A DNA stretch of 64,000 bases from Agrobacterium tumefaciens (lineage in GTDB: Bacteria > Pseudomonadota > Alphaproteobacteria > Rhizobiales > Rhizobiaceae). Under the pieces are notes generated by a model. It had not been told where the DNA came from. It saw nothing but the letters and a program-made list of their open reading frames with translations, and did not search any database. The DNA lies in NCBI RefSeq assembly GCF_013337285.1, contig NZ_SUPW01000001.1:62001-126000 (forward strand), read 5' to 3'. The position numbers and the translations under genes were made by a program. Below, one piece after another: positions 37,842 to 46,634 of the stretch (position 1 is its first letter; the number at the start of each line of letters is the position of its first letter).

Positions 37842-39581
37842 CTATTGCACCAGCGCCGGCTGCTGGCAGCGCACATCGGTGACGCGCACATCGGCTTCGC
37901 CGATCTTGACGCCGAGAACCAGAAGCACGTTGTAGAGCAGCTGATCGACCGGAGCGGTGACCACCGCAAGCGTGTTGGCCAGCGCTGCCTGAATGCCCGC
38001 CAGGCCTCCCAGATCGAGGTTGAGGAAGAGCAGCCTGATATCCAGATTGAGGTTCTTCAGCAGCGAGCTGACAAGAGTGGTGACGGTGTCCTTGGTGGAA
38101 ACGCTCTTGATCTTGGCTTGGGTGATATCCGACTGCGTGAAGGTCAGCTTGGTCTTCGTCATGTTGGTGGCATTGATGAGGGCGCTGCCATTGATGGCGA
38201 GCAGGGCTGAATCGACGATGGCCGCCTTGGTGACACGCGGGTCCTTGCCGAAATTGGCAAAAGCTGAGGTATCGACATTGCCGAGTGCGATTTCCGCAAC
38301 GCCGGGAACGACTTCCACATCGACCGTTCCCTGTCCGCCGCCCGTGCAGCGAATATCGGCAAGCCGTGCTTCGGCATGGGCGACTTCCACATAAAGCGGG
38401 ATATTGACCTTGAGGCCGGCAATGGCCTGCAGCCCGTCCACCACAACACTGACGGCCAGCCGGGTCTGTGCGGTGCGGACGATGGTGCCCTGACCGCCAA
38501 CGGCGAGCGACGGGGTTTCGACAGGCGGTTCACCGATGGCAAGCGTTGCCTTGACGGAGGCGAGACCGAGCACATTGGCGTTGAGATTGAGCGCCAGCTG
38601 ATTGCCACCATTGCCGGCAACGGCTGCGGCATTGAGCAGATCGAAGACGCCGGCGGTGACCTTGAGGTTTTCACCACTACCGATCAGCTTGTCCGAGAAC
38701 GGCCCGAGATTGAGGATCTCTTCGAGTTTAAGTTTGATGTTGCTCTTGTTGGCGGTTTTTTCCAGTGTCTTCAGAATGTTGGCGACAGCCGGCTGCAGGC
38801 CGGTGGTTTTGGTCAACGCATTGAGGAATTGGCCGTAGGTGATTTCCGTCTTCAAAACATCCTTGTAGGTGCCGGCGGTGAGCTTGAGATCGATGGCGAG
38901 CGCCTCGACGACATGCAGCGCGTTGACATCGGCGGCAACCAGCCCTTGGTAATCCATGAGTTTGAGCGAAACCGTGGTGCCGAGCAGGCCGCCGAGCAGG
39001 CTGTTCAAAATACCTTCGTCGAGACTTGCAAGTCGCGATCCCACTGAAAATGCCGCGATCCTCTGGGATGAGGCCGTTCCAACCGCGGAAATCTTGGGCG
39101 GCGTGGTGAAGGCGGCGGCGAAGAATATCTGGCCCTTTTCAACGATGTTCACTTTCACCGCATTGGTGGGCAGGGCGTTGTCGACGAACCGCTCGCCGAC
39201 AGGAACGGTTGCGTCTGGTTCATAATGGCCCTTGATGACCTCGGCGTAACCCTTGCTGCCTGCAAACTCGTTTGCGGGATCGAAGGGCTGAAGACCGTTG
39301 GGAGTGAGCAGGCCCTGCGGCGTCTTGACGCCGAGATCCATGCCGTTGAGGGCGAAATATTGCTGCACCGCCCTTTCCGGATCGGCGGCATTGGCCGCCG
39401 CCGATATGGCTGCGAGATCTGCGGTCTGCTGCAACTGCCGTTTCTGCAGGGTCAGATAACCGTAGTCGACGCCAAGCGCCAGGACGCCGATGAAAAGCGG
39501 CGCGGTAAGCCCGGCCGAGATGGCGATGTTGCCCGTTCGATCTTTGAGGAAAGCGGGGAGCAGGGAATGGATAGTCCGCAT
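37842..39581 (-). CDS. TadG-like protein (Flp pilus-type membrane protein)
   Basis: 579 aa. The N terminus has the TadE/TadG pattern: basic start, LKDRTGNIAISAGLTAPLFI and a helix leading into GVDYGYLTLQKRQLQQTADL AAISAAANA. The rest, about 500 residues, is an extracytoplasmic region rich in Leu, Asn, Ala and Val with no von Willebrand domain that I can see. Its ATG begins one base after the stop of the TadE-like gene, and GGAGGAGC lies before it. No other tad/cpa genes are nearby, so this pair is isolated from any pilus operon in the window. Confidence 0.85.
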   Translation of the reverse strand: MRTIHSLLPAFLKDRTGNIAISAGLTAPLFIGVLALGVDYGYLTLQKRQLQQTADLAAISAAANAADPERAVQQYFALNGMDLGVKTPQGLLTPNGLQPFDPANEFAGSKGYAEVIKGHYEPDATVPVGERFVDNALPTNAVKVNIVEKGQIFFAAAFTTPPKISAVGTASSQRIAAFSVGSRLASLDEGILNSLLGGLLGTTVSLKLMDYQGLVAADVNALHVVEALAIDLKLTAGTYKDVLKTEITYGQFLNALTKTTGLQPAVANILKTLEKTANKSNIKLKLEEILNLGPFSDKLIGSGENLKVTAGVFDLLNAAAVAGNGGNQLALNLNANVLGLASVKATLAIGEPPVETPSLAVGGQGTIVRTAQTRLAVSVVVDGLQAIAGLKVNIPLYVEVAHAEARLADIRCTGGGQGTVDVEVVPGVAEIALGNVDTSAFANFGKDPRVTKAAIVDSALLAINGSALINATNMTKTKLTFTQSDITQAKIKSVSTKDTVTTLVSSLLKNLNLDIRLLFLNLDLGGLAGIQAALANTLAVVTAPVDQLLYNVLLVLGVKIGEADVRVTDVRCQQPALVQ

Positions 39582-39582
39582 G

Positions 39583-40005
39583 TCATGCTCCTCCGATCCG
39601 GATGGTGGAAAAACGTCGGATAACCGGCTCTGGCATGGTGTAGCTGTAGAGGCTCCAGATTGGCAGATCGCTGGCGTCATATTCGACCTTGACCGTGAAC
39701 TGGTTGGCATTGGCGGGATCGGTGGCGACATCGACGGTGAAACGGGCCTTGTCCATGAAAGCGTAACTGAGATCGCTTTTGGTGACGAAATCCCGGGCAA
39801 GCTGCTGGCGCTCGGTTGTATTGAGGCCGGCAACCGCCGTTCTCGCCGCATCTGCGGCGATCTGCTGCACCGAATAGGCCGCCATCAGGTAGATGCCGTA
39901 GGCGATCATGGTCAGAAGCACGAGAAAGAAGATCGGCGCGACGATGGCAAACTCGACAGCGTTCGAGCCGGACCGATCGCGAAGGAAACGCACTGCATTA
40001 CGCAT
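39583..40005 (-). CDS. TadE-like pseudopilin/pilus assembly protein
   Basis: 140 aa. RFLRDRSGSNAVEFAIVAPI followed by a hydrophobic helix is the TadE motif, including the invariant Glu in the first membrane segment. The remainder is a small periplasmic domain (TERQQLARDFVTKSDLSYAF). It is immediately upstream of the TadG-like gene, with a one-base gap. TadE/TadG proteins form part of Flp-type pili or related surface structures; with no pilin or ATPase in the window its partners are unknown. Confidence 0.88.
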   Translation of the reverse strand: MRNAVRFLRDRSGSNAVEFAIVAPIFFLVLLTMIAYGIYLMAAYSVQQIAADAARTAVAGLNTTERQQLARDFVTKSDLSYAFMDKARFTVDVATDPANANQFTVKVEYDASDLPIWSLYSYTMPEPVIRRFSTIRIGGA

Positions 40006-40153
40006 AAAGCACCCCCGTTCCTCAAGGCACCAAGGTTCGATGCCTTGTTTTATTATTTTCGGAAATGCTAATTTATAGGTGTTAATTTTTTGTTGATGCC
40101 GCCCTTATGGGTTGCATGCGCGTTAAAGCCTTCGCGTCAGTACCAGTTGATTT

Positions 40154-40990
40154 TCAAATAAGCCGAAGCCCTTTGAAGCTGGCGTGGCCGTCCTTGCCGA
40201 TGATGATGTGGTCGTGAACGGCGATGCCGAGCGGCTTGGCCGTATCGATGATGGTTTTGGTCATCTCGATATCGGCCCGCGAAGGCGTGGGATCTCCACT
40301 TGGGTGATTATGTATTAAAATCAATGCGGTAGCGGATAATTCAAGGGCGCGGCGCACCACCTCGCGCGGGTAGACCGGTGTGTGGTCCACGGTTCCCTGA
40401 CCTTGCACCTCGTCGGCGATCAGGACATTGCGCTTGTCGAGGAACAGGATGCGGAACTGTTCTCGGGTTTCATGGGCCATGACGGCATGACAATAATCGA
40501 TGACCGAAGACCAGGAGCCGAGAACCTGCTTGTTGCGGATTTCGCTTTTCAGCATGCGCTGGGAAACGGACGCAACGAGCTTGAGATCGAGCGCCACAGC
40601 CTCGCCTACACCCTTCACCTCCTGTAACAGCGGCAAAGGTGCGCCGAGCACGCCGCCAAGCGTTCCAAAACGGGCAATCAGCGCCTTGGCGATGGGTTTG
40701 GTATCGCGCCTCGGGATCAGCCGGAACAGCAGGAGTTCCAGCAACTCGTAATCGGCAAGTGCGGCATCGCCGCCATCGCGGTAACGCGCCCGCAGCCGCT
40801 CCCGGTGGCCATGATAGTGGGCGATTTCCGCTTCAGGCTCCACAAGGGCCGCTGCAGGATTCTTCGGCGCACTTCGCGGTTCGGCAAAAAAGCCGCGCTC
40901 ATCCGCCGCATCGAACAGGTCGCCTTCGCCTGCCTCAAAGCCTGACGTCGGGGAAAGATCGGCGGGAGGCGGGGCAGGGCGTTTTGCCAT
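40154..40990 (-). CDS. radC: RadC-family JAMM-domain protein
   Basis: 278 aa from the ATG at 40990. After an unstructured N terminus come a helix-hairpin-helix region ([20 protein letters not shown]) and the JAMM/MPN+ metal site [14 protein letters not shown] near residues 220-233. The conserved late motif [13 protein letters not shown] completes the RadC family. The old assignment to DNA repair is not well supported; these proteins are likely metal-dependent enzymes or nucleases. Last gene of phaC-sfsA-map-radC, 13 bp after map. Confidence 0.92.
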   Translation of the reverse strand: MAKRPAPPPADLSPTSGFEAGEGDLFDAADERGFFAEPRSAPKNPAAALVEPEAEIAHYHGHRERLRARYRDGGDAALADYELLELLLFRLIPRRDTKPIAKALIARFGTLGGVLGAPLPLLQEVKGVGEAVALDLKLVASVSQRMLKSEIRNKQVLGSWSSVIDYCHAVMAHETREQFRILFLDKRNVLIADEVQGQGTVDHTPVYPREVVRRALELSATALILIHNHPSGDPTPSRADIEMTKTIIDTAKPLGIAVHDHIIIGKDGHASFKGLRLI

Positions 40991-41003
40991 AGGCGGTCTG
41001 GCC

Positions 41004-41840
41004 TTATGCGAGTGGCGGCAGGCCCGGGCGATCAAAGCCGCCCGGTGACAGCGTGAAGATTTCGCAGCCGGTGGCCGTGACGCCGACGGCATGTTCATAT
41101 TGGGCGGAGAGAGAACGGTCACGTGTCACCGCCGTCCAGCCATCGGAGAGCACCTTCACATGCGGCTTGCCGAGATTGATCATCGGCTCGATGGTGAAGA
41201 TCATGCCCTCGCGAATTTCCGGCCCTTCCTCCGGCTGGCCGTAATGCAGGATGTTGGGTGTGTCGTGGAACAGGCGTCCGACGCCATGGCCGCAGAAATC
41301 GCGCACGACGGAGCAGCGCTCGGCCTCCGCATAGGCCTGGATTGCAGCACCGATCGCACCGGTGCGCACACCGGGCTTCACCGCCGCGATGCCACGCATC
41401 AGGCATTCATAGGTCACTTCCATCAACCGCTCGGCGGCGCGCTTGATCTGGCCGACCGGGTACATGCGGCTCGAATCGCCATGCCAGCCATCCAGCACAT
41501 AGGTCACGTCGATATTGACGATATCGCCGTCGCGCAGCGGCTTTTCATCCGGAATGCCATGGCAGACCACATGGTTGATCGAGGTGCAGACGGATTTCGT
41601 GTAACCGCGATAATTCAGCGTCGCCGGCAGCGCGCCGTGGTCGGCACCGAATTCGAAGACGAAGCGGTCTATGGCGTCGGTCGTCACGCCCGGCTTGACG
41701 ATGGCCGCCAGTTCATCGAGGCAACGCGCCGTCAGCTGGCACGCCTTGCGCATCCCGTCAAAATCCTCAGGCGTATAAAGGCGGATGACGCCTGTGTTCT
41801 TGAGGGGGGCGGAGGCTGCGTCGATATAGGTGACCATCAT
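41004..41840 (-). CDS. map: Methionine aminopeptidase, type I
   Basis: 278 aa. Removes the initiator Met from nascent proteins in the cytoplasm. The metal site is complete: [17 protein letters not shown] (two Asp), [18 protein letters not shown] (His), FTIEPMI (Glu) and [15 protein letters not shown] (Glu), plus [13 protein letters not shown] before them. The sequence follows the usual length of rhizobial Map. It begins 28 bp after sfsA and ends 13 bp before radC. Confidence 0.95.
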   Translation of the reverse strand: MMVTYIDAASAPLKNTGVIRLYTPEDFDGMRKACQLTARCLDELAAIVKPGVTTDAIDRFVFEFGADHGALPATLNYRGYTKSVCTSINHVVCHGIPDEKPLRDGDIVNIDVTYVLDGWHGDSSRMYPVGQIKRAAERLMEVTYECLMRGIAAVKPGVRTGAIGAAIQAYAEAERCSVVRDFCGHGVGRLFHDTPNILHYGQPEEGPEIREGMIFTIEPMINLGKPHVKVLSDGWTAVTRDRSLSAQYEHAVGVTATGCEIFTLSPGGFDRPGLPPLA

Positions 41841-41868
41841 AGTGCTTTCTGTGTCTTTACGTCCCTGT

Positions 41869-42588
41869 TCATAAAACAGCCGGACGCCATTCGTCCATCT
41901 TAACCGTTCCGCTGACCGAAATTTGTGTCGGGGAGACCGCGCATTTTACCGCATAGGCCTCGACACCACGTGCCATCGCCCGCTGAAATGCCAGCGCATA
42001 GACCGGATCGAGATCGTCGCAGATGCGCATCCGCTCGCAATCGCTGCGCTGGATGAGATAGAGCATCACCGAGCGGTAACCAGCTTCCGCCGCGTCACCC
42101 AATTCCTCCAGATGTTTCGCACCGCGTTTGGTGGCGGTATCGGGAAATTCGGCGAGCCCCTTTTCGCGCATGAAATGCACGTTCTTCACTTCCACATAGG
42201 CATCCGGCCGGCCGGGTTCCGATAGCAGGAAATCGATGCGGGAATTGCGGCCGTATTTCTGTTCGCGCCGGATCGTCGAATAGCCGCCAAGTTCAGGGAT
42301 ACGGCCGTTCAGGATTGCCTCTTCCGCCAGCCGGTTCGGCATACCGGTATTGATGCCGACCACGGTGCCATCGGCCGCGACCATTTCAAACATGTGCCGG
42401 TATTTGCGGGTTGGGCTGTCATGCTCGGATAGCCATATCCGGGAGCCCGGCGTCGTTAGCCCGCGCATGGAGCCGGTATTGGGGCAGGAGCCGGTAATCG
42501 CCGTGCCGTCCTCCAGAATGGCATCGAAGAGGAAACGCTTGTAGCGGGAAATCAGCGTGGCGGGAACGAGCGGGGGTGTGAAGAGCAT
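41869..42588 (-). CDS. sfsA: SfsA family DNA/RNA nuclease-like protein
   Basis: 239 aa. The conserved SfsA segments are present: [50 protein letters not shown] and [10 protein letters not shown]. The family was named for sugar fermentation stimulation and is now thought to be a nuclease-like DNA-binding protein. Start at 42588; the gene is 33 bp downstream of phaC. Function in this organism not known. Confidence 0.93.
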   Translation of the reverse strand: MLFTPPLVPATLISRYKRFLFDAILEDGTAITGSCPNTGSMRGLTTPGSRIWLSEHDSPTRKYRHMFEMVAADGTVVGINTGMPNRLAEEAILNGRIPELGGYSTIRREQKYGRNSRIDFLLSEPGRPDAYVEVKNVHFMREKGLAEFPDTATKRGAKHLEELGDAAEAGYRSVMLYLIQRSDCERMRICDDLDPVYALAFQRAMARGVEAYAVKCAVSPTQISVSGTVKMDEWRPAVL

Positions 42589-42621
42589 ATGGCCTGAAAG
42601 ATGTTTGGTGATGGAATTGGG

Positions 42622-44481
42622 TCAGGAAAGGACGTAGGTTCCCGGTGCATCGCCGAGCACGGCGTGTTTGCCGTCTTCCGGGTTTCGCGCCTTCACCTTC
42701 TCGCCATTCTGGCTTTCGATCCAGTTCTGCCAGTGCACCCACCATGAGCCCTTATGGGCGGTGGCGGCAGCCTGCCAGGCATCAAAGTCTCCAGCCGGTG
42801 ACGGCCCCGTCCAATATTGGTATTTTTCAAGCTGCGGCGGATTGACGACGCCGGCGATGTGGCCGGAAGCGCCGAGCACGAACTCCACCGGCCCGCCGAA
42901 GAGCGCAGCACCCGTGAAGACCGATTTCGCCGGCGCGATATGGTCGTCGCGGGTGGCGAGATCATAGACGGGGATATTGATGTCGCCGAGGTTGATCCGC
43001 TTGTCGGCAACACGCATCAGCCCGCGGGCGAGATTGTTCTCGAGGTAACAATTGCGCAGATAGAAGGAGTGGCTGGCGGCCGTCACCCGGGTCGAATCGG
43101 AATTCCAGTAGAGCAGGTCGAAGGGCAGGGGTTCCGTGCCACGCAGGTAATTATCGACCATATAGGGCCAGATGAGATCGGAAGCGCGCAGCATGTTGAA
43201 GACGGTGGCCATGATCGAGCCATCGAGATAACCGACCGCCCGCATGTGCCTGTCGAGAGCCGCCAGCTGGCCTTCATCGATGAAGACCTTGAGATCGCCC
43301 GCATGGATAAAATCTGTCTGGGCGGCGAGCAGCGTGGCGCTGCGGATACGCTCGTCGCCTTGCTGTGCATGCAGCGCCAGCGCCGAGGATAAAAGCGTGC
43401 CGCCGACGCAGTAGCCGATGGCGTTGATTTGTTTCTCGCCGGTTCTTTCCTCGATGGTGTCGAGGGCGAAATCGATGCCTTCGCGGATGTAGTCGTCCCA
43501 GCCCTTGTCGGCGAGGCGGGCATCCGGGTTGATCCAGGAGACCATGAAGACGCTGTGACCTTGCTCCAGGCACCAGCCAACGAAGGATTTTTGCGGATTG
43601 AGATCGAGAATGTAGAATTTGTTGATCCATGGCGGCACGATCAGCAGCGGCCGTTTGAAGGCCTTCTGTGTCGTCGGCGCATAATGGATGATTTCGCAGA
43701 GCGGGCTTCTCGCGACTACCTTGCCTGATGTCACCGCGATATTCTGGCCGATGACGAATTTGCTGTAATCCGTCTGGCGCAGTTTCAGGTGGCCATTGCC
43801 GGCCGCGACATCTTCCGCCAGCTGCGCCATGCCCTTGACGAGGTTGGCGCCGCTGGAAGCTACCGTCTCGCGGAAGACCTGCGGATTGGTGAAGACGAAA
43901 TTGGCCGGGGAGAGCGCCTCCGTTACCTGCCGCATGTAGAACAGCGCCTTGGTGCGGGTGTGTTCATCCAGCCCTTCGGCCTCCGTCACCATCCGGTCGG
44001 CGAAGCCCACGGTCGTCTGGTAGGCTTTCAGGAGAAAATCGAAGAATGGATTGGCCTGCCAGTCGGCATCGGCAAAACGCCGGTTGCGGCGTTCCGCAGG
44101 GCCGGTCTCAGTGGGTTTTTCCGGGGCCGAATCGGCCGCGTCGGAAAATTGCGCTACCGATTTTGCCCAAAGGTCATAATAGCTGGAGAGAAGATGGGTC
44201 TGTGCTTCCAGCGAACGCTTCGGTTCGGCCATCCAGTATTCCGCGACATCGGACAGCGTCTTGACGAGGTCGGTCATGGGGTCGGCGCTGTTTTCGGGCA
44301 TTTCACCGCGTTCGCGCGGCGCCAGCCATTCGGAGGCGGCCTTGCCGAGATTTTCAAGCGCGCGGGCGATGTTGACCGCGAAGGCTTCAGGGTCGCGGAT
44401 CAGGTAGGCTTCGGCGGATCCGGCGTCGAAACCGGGCGTTTTGCCGCCCTTTTTCTTCTGCCCACCGTCAACACCTGCCAT
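42622..44481 (-). CDS. phaC: Class I poly(3-hydroxyalkanoate) polymerase
   Basis: 619 aa. Polymerises hydroxyacyl-CoA to storage polyester granules. The lipase-like box is GYCVGG with catalytic Cys358, and the conserved NPFFDFLLKAY, PPWINKFYILDL and ATRDDHIAP are present. The C-terminal half ends FVLGASGHIAGVVNPP, supplying the catalytic His. The start at 44481 has GGAGGA upstream; the longer frame from 44535 would add 18 residues. First gene of a phaC-sfsA-map-radC operon. Its granule partners (phaA, phaB, phasins) are not in the window. Confidence 0.95.
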   Translation of the reverse strand: MAGVDGGQKKKGGKTPGFDAGSAEAYLIRDPEAFAVNIARALENLGKAASEWLAPRERGEMPENSADPMTDLVKTLSDVAEYWMAEPKRSLEAQTHLLSSYYDLWAKSVAQFSDAADSAPEKPTETGPAERRNRRFADADWQANPFFDFLLKAYQTTVGFADRMVTEAEGLDEHTRTKALFYMRQVTEALSPANFVFTNPQVFRETVASSGANLVKGMAQLAEDVAAGNGHLKLRQTDYSKFVIGQNIAVTSGKVVARSPLCEIIHYAPTTQKAFKRPLLIVPPWINKFYILDLNPQKSFVGWCLEQGHSVFMVSWINPDARLADKGWDDYIREGIDFALDTIEERTGEKQINAIGYCVGGTLLSSALALHAQQGDERIRSATLLAAQTDFIHAGDLKVFIDEGQLAALDRHMRAVGYLDGSIMATVFNMLRASDLIWPYMVDNYLRGTEPLPFDLLYWNSDSTRVTAASHSFYLRNCYLENNLARGLMRVADKRINLGDINIPVYDLATRDDHIAPAKSVFTGAALFGGPVEFVLGASGHIAGVVNPPQLEKYQYWTGPSPAGDFDAWQAAATAHKGSWWVHWQNWIESQNGEKVKARNPEDGKHAVLGDAPGTYVLS

Positions 44482-44614
44482 GCGCTGTCCTCCGCCAAAT
44501 TTGTGTTTGCACATTCTGCATGAAAACGAATACAAGTTCCACCAGCAAGGGGAGGCCGCAAAGCGCCGAACCGCAGTCGAATTCGATATCTGCAGATATC
44601 CTTACAGGCGGAAC

Positions 44615-45046
44615 ATGACGATGGGCAAGCAGATGGGCACCTGGGGAACATATGCGGAAAATGCTGCGAGAATCGCGGTGCTTTCCCTGTCCGGCGTCGT
44701 GGCTGTTACCGGGCTCGTCGCCTGCAAGGCTCCCGAACCGATCGTGGCGCCGGCCCATATGCGCCGCCCGACAGCCGAAATCGTCGGCCCGCGCCCCGTT
44801 AGCGACAATGCGGTGAGCCAGAGGCGTGATACCGGCACCTATCCAACCTTTTCGGCGCCCATGACGGCGGCCGGCACCCAGATGGGCGACGATGAGGCTT
44901 CCACCATGGAATCGAGCCTCTCGCGTCTTGGCGCTGCCCGCCGCAATGGCCAGATTTCGGAAGCCGAATATAAGCGCCGGGTTGCCGAACTGCGGGCGCT
45001 TGGCGAAAACCAGAAGCCGGTTGCGACGCCTGCTGCTTCGCAGTAA
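44615..45046 (+). CDS. Small lipoprotein with SHOCT-like tail
   Basis: About 143 aa. The lipobox GLVAC near residue 38 follows a hydrophobic segment (IAVLSLSGVVAVTGLVA), predicting an exported lipoprotein. The tail (LGAARRNGQISEAEYKRRVA) looks like a SHOCT motif, a short C-terminal helical hairpin seen in envelope proteins. ATGs at 44615 and 44621 are both possible; AGGCGG just upstream suits the second better. It is divergent from phaC. The function is unknown. Confidence 0.7.
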   Translation: MTMGKQMGTWGTYAENAARIAVLSLSGVVAVTGLVACKAPEPIVAPAHMRRPTAEIVGPRPVSDNAVSQRRDTGTYPTFSAPMTAAGTQMGDDEASTMESSLSRLGAARRNGQISEAEYKRRVAELRALGENQKPVATPAASQ

Positions 45047-45127
45047 ATTTCAAATCAATTCATGCTGTGGTCATAGGCGTGTATTGGGTTTGGGACTATA
45101 GTTCGGCAAAAATCGGTTATGATTTGA

Positions 45128-45397
45128 ATGCGCAATCCAAAAGTGCTTTTAGCCTTTGCAGTTTTATTGGGCGTTCTGCCTGCGACCCTGCACTCACTTA
45201 GTGTCAGCCCATCGCTATTTCTCGGTATATCGTTCTTTGCTCTGAATATTGGTCTTTGCCTGCTGGCCGCCACCACCACGCGATATCGTTTTTGGTGGCT
45301 GGGTTATGGCGTCGCTTGTGTTCTGGCTTTTGTACTGTCTGGTACGTCCAGTCCTCTTTCGCTTGTCGCAATTTTGTTTACGACGTGGAAAGCCTGA
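45128..45397 (+). CDS. Small hydrophobic protein, 89 aa
   Basis: 89 aa with almost continuous hydrophobic character: three helices at about 7-25, 29-48 and 56-82 (LLAFAVLLGVLPATL, LFLGISFFALNIGLCLLAA, WWLGYGVACVLAFVLSG). It is predicted to be an inner-membrane protein. No family recognised. The ATG has no obvious Shine-Dalgarno. The frame is the only hydrophobic, uninterrupted one in this stretch, which is why I include it. Confidence 0.55.
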   Translation: MRNPKVLLAFAVLLGVLPATLHSLSVSPSLFLGISFFALNIGLCLLAATTTRYRFWWLGYGVACVLAFVLSGTSSPLSLVAILFTTWKA

Positions 45398-45466
45398 TTG
45401 TTCAGCGACTTTTTCTTCGTTGAGGGCTCGGCGACATCATAACCCCTTCTTTACCCTGCCTTTGAA

Positions 45467-45498
45467 CCATCCGCTTACCGAAGATTTTAAGCGGATGG
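45467..45498. repeat. Inverted repeat, possible terminator
   Basis: CCATCCGCTTA (45467-45477) pairs perfectly with TAAGCGGATGG (45488-45498), 10-base loop. No T-tract follows. Confidence 0.5.
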
Positions 45499-45570
45499 AT
45501 GCGGTTTGGCGCTTATGATGCAGCCATAACAAACAGGCCGCTGAAAAAGCGGCATACAGGGTGAAATATC

Positions 45571-45678
45571 ATGAAATGCATCGCCGCTTTGCTGGTTCTT
45601 GCCGGTTTTGCGCTCGCCCCCGCTCAGGCGCGGGCGCCGCACATCAATATTGGAACACCCGCGCTTCAGGGTCGATGA
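45571..45678 (+). CDS. Very small secreted peptide, 35 aa
   Basis: The reading frame from ATG 45571 to TGA 45676 encodes 35 residues. A clear signal peptide (CIAALLVLAGFALAPAQA) is followed by only about 14 mature residues, RAPHINIGTPALQGR. AGGGTG lies 7-12 bases before the ATG. It ends 18 bp before the fnrN stop on the other strand. It could be a real exported peptide or the truncated start of a longer secreted protein. Confidence 0.5.
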   Translation: MKCIAALLVLAGFALAPAQARAPHINIGTPALQGR

Positions 45679-45695
45679 AGAATTGCGACCGCCGG

Positions 45696-46421
45696 TCAGT
45701 CGTTGCCGGCGGCATCGTTCAGTGCGTCGAGATCGGGCACCGTGATATGGCGGTTGTTCTCGATGCGGATAATGCTTTCCTTGCGCAGCTTGGTCATTTG
45801 CCGGCTCACCGTTTCGATGGTGAGGCCGAGGAAGTCGGCGATGTCGGCGCGTGAGAGCGGCAGGTCGAAAGCCGATTTGTCGTCGTTTTCCGGGTCGATA
45901 TGGGTGGCGATCATATAAAGGAAGCTGGCAACTTTTTCCTGCGCCGATTTACGGCCGAGCGTCAGCATCCAGTCGCGCGCCTCATCCAGTTCCTTCAATG
46001 ACTGGTTATGCAGCTTGCGCTCCATATCCGGCACTTCCGAGACCATGCGGTCGACGATGCGGCGTGGGAAAAGGCAGATTTCGACATCCGTTGCGGCTTC
46101 CGCCGTCATCCTGCTTTCTGCCATGAATGGCCGGCCAAGAAAATCCGGGGCAAATTGCAGGCCGACGATCTGCTGGCGGCCGTCCGACATCATTTTCGAA
46201 AGCTTCACCACGCCGTTGAGGATGTTGCCGTAAGAGGTAACGAGTTCGCCCTGGCCCAGCAACTCATTGCCGGCCTCCAGTTTTTTGCGGCTGGAATAAC
46301 GGCTGAGGTCGCAGAGCTGCTGCGGCGTCAACGCACTGCAAAGACCACCGTGACGTGCCTCGCAGGAGCGGCACACGACGGGCACTTCCGAATTGTGGAT
46401 GGTCTTCTGCAGCGTGTCCAT
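45696..46421 (-). CDS. fnrN: FnrN, oxygen-sensing CRP/FNR-family regulator
   Basis: 241 aa. N-terminal Cys17, Cys20 and Cys28 (VVCRSCEARHGGLC) with a central Cys116 (DVEICLFP) match the ligands of an oxygen-labile [4Fe-4S] cluster. A cyclic-nucleotide-like beta barrel (NILNGVVKLSKMMSDGRQQI) and a C-terminal winged helix (ADFLGLTIETVSRQMTKLRK) follow. The recognition helix sequence E-T-V-S-R predicts binding to TTGA-N6-TCAA. It should activate microaerobic genes when oxygen is low. It is divergent from hemN with a perfect match to that site between them. Confidence 0.93.
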   Translation of the reverse strand: MDTLQKTIHNSEVPVVCRSCEARHGGLCSALTPQQLCDLSRYSSRKKLEAGNELLGQGELVTSYGNILNGVVKLSKMMSDGRQQIVGLQFAPDFLGRPFMAESRMTAEAATDVEICLFPRRIVDRMVSEVPDMERKLHNQSLKELDEARDWMLTLGRKSAQEKVASFLYMIATHIDPENDDKSAFDLPLSRADIADFLGLTIETVSRQMTKLRKESIIRIENNRHITVPDLDALNDAAGND

Positions 46422-46548
46422 AAGCCTCTTCCAATGCTGGCTTTTTCGGGACGATTACGACCATGGGTATCAAATCCGGTCTCTTTGAAGGCTTGCGCCA
46501 CGTAGCCGTCGTCCCCGCGTCTACTTTAGGAAGAACTTATGGCGCAAT

Positions 46549-46562
46549 TTGATTGAAGTCAA
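46549..46562. promoter_or_regulatory. FNR/FixK-type anaerobox between fnrN and hemN
   Basis: TTGATTGAAGTCAA matches TTGA-N6-TCAA exactly and TTGAT-N4-ATCAA with one change. It lies 73 bp upstream of the hemN start and 128 bp upstream of the fnrN start, so it could control either or both. Confidence 0.8.
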
Positions 46563-46634
46563 AGTTGCAAACTGTCGCAGCCGTTACTGAAAGAGAGGAA
46601 ATCGACATTTTCTTGATAAAAGGCAAAACCGGTG

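Noticed and set aside
46613-46626. Second anaerobox near the hemN start
   Set aside because: TTGAT is present but the right half (GGCAA) departs from TCAA; not a credible site.
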